Assembly: GCA_047967505.1 (NCBI GenBank)
Contig: CM106539.1
Strand: one strand, 5' to 3'
Length of the DNA stretch: 64,000 nt
Source of the DNA: Dipteris shenzhenensis
Taxonomy: Eukaryota; Polypodiophyta; Polypodiopsida; Gleicheniales
Positions 58,606-64,000 of the stretch are shown piece after piece (position 1 is the first letter of the stretch; the number at the start of each line of letters is the position of its first letter). Position numbers and translations under genes: made by a program. Under the pieces are notes generated by a model. That model saw only the letters and a program-made list of their open reading frames with translations. It had not been told where the DNA came from and did no database searches.

Positions 58606-58956
58606 TCATCAAGTAGTCCAGGCTCCAAGGTCAGGGTCCACTTACCTGTCACCATCCACAGAAAACCATTTGTTAAAACAAATTTGGCATCATGTGGGAA
58701 GACAAGTAATGACTGTGTTCCCTAGCTTATTATCGCTTATACTAAAGAGACTTAGAACTATATACAGATTCTAAATGTTATGGACTCTTAAATAATTAAA
58801 AGAAATGTCATGAGTCACAAAAGTACTTCTGAAGTTCAATGCAACACATATGAATAGGGTTAGTGCACATCCACGAGGGATGAATTAAAGTGGGGGGAAG
58901 AATCCTAGTGTAATTTGTGTGGGCATCATGAGTGTGCATGTATAAGACATGGGAAG

Positions 58957-58957
58957 T

Positions 58958-59012
<55 letters not shown>

Positions 59013-59055
59013 TCAGAGAGAGAATGCCCGTGCAAAGCACGGGTTCAGAACTAGT
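58957..59055 (+). mobile_element. (GT)n(GA)n microsatellite ending at a Helitron-type 3' terminus
   Basis: A GT run and a GA run are followed by the hairpin CCCGTGC-AAA-GCACGGG (59027-59043), a 7-base spacer (TTCAGAA), then CTAG (59051-59054) and T (59055). Plant Helitrons end in a short GC-rich hairpin a few bases before CTRR and insert before T. The 5' end was not identified, so the element's extent is unknown. Confidence 0.6.
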
Positions 59056-59245
59056 ATAGAATAAATCTTATTAAAATCTAATTAATATGTGTCATTTTTT
59101 TACAAGTAATTGTGATGAAGGATTGTGGTCCACAATAGAGCATGCTAAATTGATGCTTCCACTTCATATACAAGATCAGGTTCGCATATCTTGCAAAATG
59201 GAAAAATGACTCTTTTTATATTATAAGTCCAAATCTTCTAAGTCC

Positions 59246-59440
59246 ACAAACATACAAAACCAATGTTTTGTATTTACATTGAAAAAAAGGATAGTGTTTC
59301 AATATGCTTAATGCTCTTCATATACAATGCATATCTTGAAAAATAGAAAAATGACTATAAATGCAAATTCACAAACATACAAAAAGAGTGCTTTGTATTT
59401 ACGTTGAAAAAAAGGATAGTGGTTAAATTGCTTAATGCAA
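59246..59440. repeat. direct repeat, period about 125
   Basis: ACAAACATACAAAA, then TTTGTATTTAC(A/G)TTGAAAAAAAGGATAGTG occurs at 59246 and again at 59371. Confidence 0.8.
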
Positions 59441-60555
59441 AACGTGCACCACAAGGACAAAGGCACACGTAAAAAGGACTCTTTCAATAATAGGCCATTT
59501 TCATTACGTTGGCCTATTGCAAAGGTGTGGGTGAGAAGGTGTTGGATGCAAACATGAGGTGGAGATACGAGCGAACCACTCCAAGTGTCCAAAAATATTC
59601 TCTATCCTAGCTAATGGATGGAAGGAATGAGAGGTGGATGGGGAGTGAGTCATCCAAAGGAGGACCCTTGATGGGATTCCCAATGGGAAGCCATGTGGCT
59701 AATTGGGAAAAAGAGAGGAAAAGAGAGGTAGCATAATTGGAGGACTTAGGTAGGTGCATAACATACCACGTGGAGTACCACTTCATGGACTAGTTTGGCA
59801 AATGTATGGCATTGGAGGCTGATAAGTGATCATGATTCTCGGTGTGCATGAGTCTCTAGAGGGAAGCAAGCATGTACTTTGGGACTCGATTGGTTGCATG
59901 TTTTTTATTAACTCACCAACACGGCTTGCCCATATACTAACTACCCATGTTTTGTGAGTGCAAGTCCCTAAAGAGAGTGTAAGGATATTTCTCCTGAGAG
60001 TGTGAGAGGTTTTTCCAATGCGCCAGTGTAGAATAGTCGTCATCGTGTGTAGACTGTGTGACATTGCACATGGTTTCAAGTGTTGATACCATTTATGTTT
60101 CAACTCTAAGGGGCAGCACACACCAAGCCCATTTTGGCGGGCAGGGAAATTTACTCATAAAATGTGCTTGCGAGTAGCCTAGTGGTCCTACATGTCACGA
60201 GTAGCTGGTTTTAAGCCGCATTTATAAAAAAATGGTTGAAATTTCTTCTTAAAACACTGCCCGCCCATATGCTTGTGCAAGGCGTGTTGCCTGCCCATGT
60301 TTGTCTAGGTGTTGTGGAATGGTGGACTCACTTATGTTTTTACATGTGGCAGCCTGCTGTCCCTGTAGGGGGCTTGGAAACTCACAATCTTTTAAGGCCC
60401 TAAGAGGCTGCGCCCATACCCCTCCTGCATCAAGGACAAGCATCGAATTGGGGGCGTCCCTGGTGTTTGGGGGTACCGCGTAGACCTCCGTAGGGTGACA
60501 TGGCAGCCATCCTCGCATTCACGCATGAATACGGGTGTGAGGTGGAAGGAGGTCG
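59441..60555. other. no gene recognised
   Basis: GC content rises towards PEX11 from about 60250. Short open frames on both strands (for example 60249-60518 minus) have no recognised motif. A stretch of tRNA-like sequence was looked for near 60170-60240 and not supported. Confidence 0.35.
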
Positions 60556-60560
60556 ACCGG

Positions 60561-60581
60561 TGACGTGGGCAGGCCACGTGG
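60561..60581. promoter_or_regulatory. two ACGT-core boxes (G-box type) upstream of PEX11
   Basis: TGACGTGG (60561-60568) and CCACGTGG (60574-60581), the second a perfect G-box palindrome, lie about 200 bases before the donor of the probable first exon. bZIP and bHLH factors bind such boxes in plants. Use in this promoter is inference. Confidence 0.5.
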
Positions 60582-60659
60582 AAGGAGGAGGTAGAGAGAT
60601 TCGCGGCCGGAACTCGGCGGACGCCAAGGGTGCGGTTAGGCTGTTTTGAATAGAAATCC

Positions 60660-60796
60660 TACGATTCCACGCTTGCGTTCAGTGGCATTCATTTCCTTTG
60701 CGTTATTTGGCAGTCACAGCCAAGTCAGTCCTTCTTCTTCGTCCGTCGTCGTCTTCTTCACTCGAGGTTTTCGGGTATGGCGTCCGCCCCCTCCTG
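60660..60796 (+). other. probable 5' untranslated first exon of PEX11
   Basis: A GC- and CT-rich leader (CTTCTTCTTCGTCCGTCG) leads to a strong donor, CTCCTG|GTAAGC, at 60796/60797. The nearest following gene on the strand is PEX11 with its ATG at 62200, giving a first intron of about 1.35 kb with a possible acceptor after CATCCAG at 62147. An ATG at 60777 lies 20 bases before the donor. The transcription start is not known, so the left boundary is a guess. Confidence 0.5.
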
Positions 60797-62199
60797 GTAA
60801 GCTACGCCCTCCTTCCTTTCTTTTGCTCGCTCCCATCGTTTATACATTTGCTCGCTTCCATCCGCCCCATCTTTCCCCTCCTCGACTTCGATTCTTAGAA
60901 ATTGCGTTGCGCCTTCTTGCGCCCTCAACCTTTTCTCTTTGCGAAATTGGCATCGCTAGCTTCGTTAATTGCTCAGAATTCCTATGTTCTTTCTTCTGTC
61001 GGAGTTTTCTATGTAATTGGCTTTAGCGTGTTGGGATTACGAAGGTTTTCACTGTAGTGACTCCCTCCACCCTCCAGTTCCTTATCATAGGCACGCGATA
61101 GTCTAGTTTTGATCGTGGCAGGTATAGCTTATTCCATATTCGACTTGAATCTATATCAGAGGCTCTTAAACATGCAGAGTTGATCAGCCTTGTCCGCGTT
61201 TTTATCCCTTTGTAGTGTTTGCCTGTAATACTTTATGAAAATAGACTCATGCAGTTTTAGAGTTATTAGATGCAACGTAATTGCTGTTGCGAAGTAAGAT
61301 CCCTGCCCTGGCTACGGGTAGTGCACACGCGTTGGGATAGGTTGCTTCTGTATCTACTGTGTGCCTCTTGTTTTTCTCCACGAGAAGACCCATGAATAAA
61401 GCGCCTTGCTGTATATGGCCTCTTGTGGAGATACAATCGAGTTCGTTCTTTTGCAAACGTAATTAACTTTTTTGCTGAATTACTTAAAGCAATTGCTGTA
61501 AAGCGTACGGGAGACGGGAAATAATTAAGGTGTTCACTGAAGATATGACGCAAAATCATACATAAGAGATTTTGTCTTGTCGCCATGCTCCCGAAGATCT
61601 GGTTAACGCACTGGCTGAATCCCTCTGTTTCTCCTTGAATCCTCAAGCGAACACATTAACTATTAACCGGACAAATTTTGGTGTTTGAGGCTCAGTTGCC
61701 ACCTTGATAGATGCTTCATTGGATTAATGAATATTGTTTATGTTTGGTGTTTATATTTGTTGCACATTCACTCTCCAAGTGCTGGGAGACATAGATACCA
61801 GGCAATAGCCTATCATTCTTAAAATGAATCCGATATTGTTTTAAAAAGACAAATGAAATGAATCGAATTTAGTATGGCTGGGCAACAAGGAGCTGAAGGA
61901 TTGTTTCTGTTTTGTTTTTTGTTCCGAGGAGAAAAGCCTGGTTTTTTAAGTTCACATTTTCTTTTTGTTCTTTGCCACTGAGAAACTAAGTTTATGTGTA
62001 TCTGAGGGAGGGTTGGTTGCGCTCTCTCCGTCCTCAGGGTCACTGCTGGTGTTGTGAGCAGTGGATAGTAAAAGACTTCCAGTTTCTGATCATGAGTGTG
62101 TAACTATTTTTAGTAGTATCTCAGTTAGCATAAATGTTTGCATCCAGAATTTATGGAGCATTGTAAAATCTAAATTCACTAAGTCGACATCTTGGAGCA

Positions 62200-63385
62200 A
62201 TGGATTCATTGGATGTCACAAGAGCACATTTTTCCCTCTTAAGGCTTTATTTAAGCAAAGCAGAGTCAAGAGATAAAATATGTCGGGCCATTCAGTATGG
62301 TTCGAAGTTTATTCATGGTGGCGAGCCTGGAGTGGCACAAGAGGTTGATAAAACCACGAGTTTAGCTCGCAAGGTTTTCCGGCTCCTGAAGGTTGGTTTT
62401 AAGTTTCTTTCCACGATACTCCTTTGTCCTTGTTGCAATCTCCTTAAACCTGTTATTTTATATGACTTTTCAAGCTTTGCCTTAGATTGACAACATTGGA
62501 ACTTGTCTTGATTGCAAAGGCGTCTAATGTTAGTTTAAAGAAATATGACCAGGTTATGTCAATCCTTGCAGTTTGTTAATGAGCTAGAAGGCTTGTTGAA
62601 ACCACATGATACAACTACACCCTTGCCACTGGTGCTTCTTGGAAAGGCAAGTGAATATTCAAAATGTATGAGACTTTGTCTCATTGGCTTCTCTGCATCT
62701 ACCTCTTGTTTGCAAGCGTTTTCCTTTCGATCTTCCATACTTTTTGTCATGACTAGTCCTTGGCCATTGCATAATCAGCTGTTTCCCTTGTTTGGCTGTG
62801 ACAGTCTAAACATTCACTTATGGCTACATTTCTGGCTCTTGATCAAGTTGTCTGGGCTGGAAGGACGGGGATCTACAAGGTGGAACATCTTGTTTGATTT
62901 TCTTCTTCTCCTCCTCCTCCTCACTCCCTGTCTCTTACCCCTCTCTTCCTCAGTCCATTGTGTTTGATGATATTATTGCTCAATATCTGTAACTTGTATA
63001 AACACTTCTGTGTTGTCGAGCACAGGATGTTGCAGTGACGTGAGCCACAAGAGTGGATGTACTATTTAGTTGTTGGAGGTTTCTTATCTTTGCATGCCAG
63101 ATAATTTTATTTTAAACTCTGCTGCCATTGTAATCATCTCAGAACAAGGAGAGCACAGATCTTATCTCCAAGATTTCACTGTACTGTTTCTTGGGAGGTT
63201 GTACCAGCAACACGTTACTTGAGGTGAAATTATCACATCTCTTTATTGTTATTTGATTTATCAATATTTGGGTTATAGGACAACCATGTTTTGTTGTTTG
63301 AAGTAACCAATTCAGGTTGTATATGCAGTTCTGTGAACTCCTACGGCTGCTTTATAATAAGAAGGATGGAAAGGAGGAAGGATCT
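62200..63385 (+). CDS. PEX11: peroxisomal membrane protein PEX11 (plant C/D/E type), 3' part outside window
   Basis: PEX11 proteins sit in the peroxisome membrane and drive its elongation before division. Five exons join in phase 0: 62200-62391 (MDSLDVTRAHFSLLRLYLSK, then RDKICRAIQYGSKF and TSLARKVFRLLK), 62572-62646 (FVNELEGLLKPHD ... PLPLVLLGK), 62805-62879 (SKHSLMATFLALDQVVWAGR), 63143-63223 (NKESTDLISKISLYCFLGG), and 63329-63385 (FCELLRLLYNKKDGKEEGS), followed by a donor GTGAGT. Order and motifs match the plant C/D/E branch (typical length about 235 residues); 160 residues are present and the C-terminal membrane part must lie to the right. Acceptors are TTGCAG, GACAG, CTCAG and TGCAG. Intron 2 uses a GC donor (AAAG|GCAAGT). 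No stop or frameshift was seen, so this looks like a live gene. The first ATG fits the family start, and an upstream leader exon is likely. Confidence 0.93.
62647..62804 (+). other. GC-AG intron of PEX11
   Basis: Exon 2 ends GGAAAG and the intron begins GCAAGT. The acceptor TGTGACAG precedes exon 3. The protein joins LLGK to SKHSL without change of frame, as in other PEX11 proteins, which fixes the boundaries. GC donors are a known minor class and need strong pairing elsewhere, as here (AAAG|GCAAGT). Confidence 0.88.
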
Positions 63386-64000
63386 GTGAGTAACTCATGC
63401 AACTATCTTGCCCACATGCATCTAAGCAAGATGTTATTAAATAGCCATGTTTTGTATTTCAATTGCTCTTTCAATTGCTCTAAACAGGTTTTTAAAGTTT
63501 AGCATGGAATGGGTTGCTTTGACGGTTCCACTTCAAAGTGCTTCAGTTTTATTTAACAAACCAACCAAACTACAATACTCTCAATTGGTATAATGTAGGT
63601 GAGTGCACCCTCTCCACAACACATGTATGGGCACATGCAAAATATCATGTGCATATAGTCTCATTTTTCTATTCAATATTATCAGAAGCACATTTGGCAT
63701 ACAAATATGTGCATGTGCATATAGTCTCATTTTTCTATTAGATATTAAAGATCATGACTATAATTATACCTTTGTATGTAGCTATCCATCTACATATGTG
63801 TGAGTATATGCGTAAAATGGCATTTTAGGACCTTATCCAACCATATATATTGGCAACAGAATGAAAAAAGAGGCCAACCACATTAGCTCTTCTCTTGTAT
63901 GAAAGAAATGATCAACGAGGCTATGATACATGTGAACACTAGACTACTGTTAGGATATAGGACAGTGACAGAAGCTGGTCTGATGTAGTTGCTCTAAGCC
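63386..64000 (+). other. PEX11 intron and following sequence
   Basis: Begins with donor GTGAGT. No further PEX11 exon was recognised before the window end. A direct repeat (CATGTGCATATAGTCTCATT at 63646 and 63712, period 66) lies inside. Confidence 0.6.

Noticed and set aside
58203-58774. Open frames of up to 150 codons across the (GA)n/(GT)n microsatellite
   Set aside because: They consist of Arg/Glu, Val/Cys, His/Thr or Leu/Ser repeats made by the dinucleotide runs.
60646-61026. 126-codon plus-strand open frame before PEX11
   Set aside because: It crosses a strong donor site (60797) and has no motif. It fits a leader exon plus intron start better than a protein.
62545-62967. 140-codon plus-strand open frame
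   Set aside because: It runs through PEX11 exon 2 in frame but then through introns and across exon 3 in the wrong frame. The spliced reading matches the PEX11 family instead.
1-64000. CRISPR arrays, bacterial-type operons, rRNA or tRNA genes
   Set aside because: None were recognised on reading. Repeats here are microsatellites, tandem duplications or LTRs without spacer arrays, and no cloverleaf was supported.

Overview
The window looks like nuclear DNA of a land plant with a large, repeat-rich genome. It contains a multi-exon PEX11-type peroxin with plant GT-AG introns, CACTA, Copia, LINE and Helitron-type transposable elements, and long (GA)n, (GT)n and (CT)n microsatellites. I cannot name the species. 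Only one convincing host gene is present, a PEX11 gene at the right edge that is cut off by the window end. Most of the rest is transposon sequence in several stages of decay. No bacterial operon, CRISPR array, rRNA or tRNA gene was recognised.

Layout. 1-5267: CACTA-related DNA, with a TNP2-type transposase fragment reading leftwards, palindromic subterminal repeats, a 1.1-kb polypyrimidine tract, two unrecognised coding-like units, and a right terminus ending in CTTGTAGTG. 5268-9500: AT-rich DNA with two similar poly(A)-ended retroposon tails and simple repeats. 9515-10906 and 22116-23260: two degenerate copies, facing away from each other, of one transposase-like protein family; a third fragment lies at 54956-55460. 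10957-21850: a Copia complex of the form LTR-internal-LTR-internal-LTR inside a single GGATT target duplication. 23840-25140: a degenerate Helitron-replicase-like region. 25500-33900: mostly unrecognised DNA with many local tandem duplications.

34023-43953: a minus-strand Copia element (family C) with a second Copia element (family B, 34342-39752, target duplication GATTA) inserted between its RNase H end and its 3' LTR. 45822-48897: a third family-A Copia copy, cut off within pol and joined to a minus-strand LINE (48898-51000) that is itself internally deleted. 52570-53470: a frameshifted pseudogene of an FCP1/NIF-type HAD phosphatase. 54956-55460: the third transposase fragment. 57090-57530: CTAG-rich degenerate repeats. 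58390-59055: microsatellites ending at a Helitron-type 3' terminus. 60560-64000: PEX11 promoter region, probable 5' untranslated exon, a 1.35-kb first intron and five coding exons, with the 3' part beyond the window.

All Copia, LINE, HAD and transposase reading frames here carry stops or frameshifts. The one gene expected to act in the cell is PEX11 (peroxisome proliferation). The main interest is structural: nested, tandem and chimeric transposons, a 269-bp stretch of perfect identity between two otherwise diverged Copia copies, and a repeated transposase family that I can describe by motif but cannot name.
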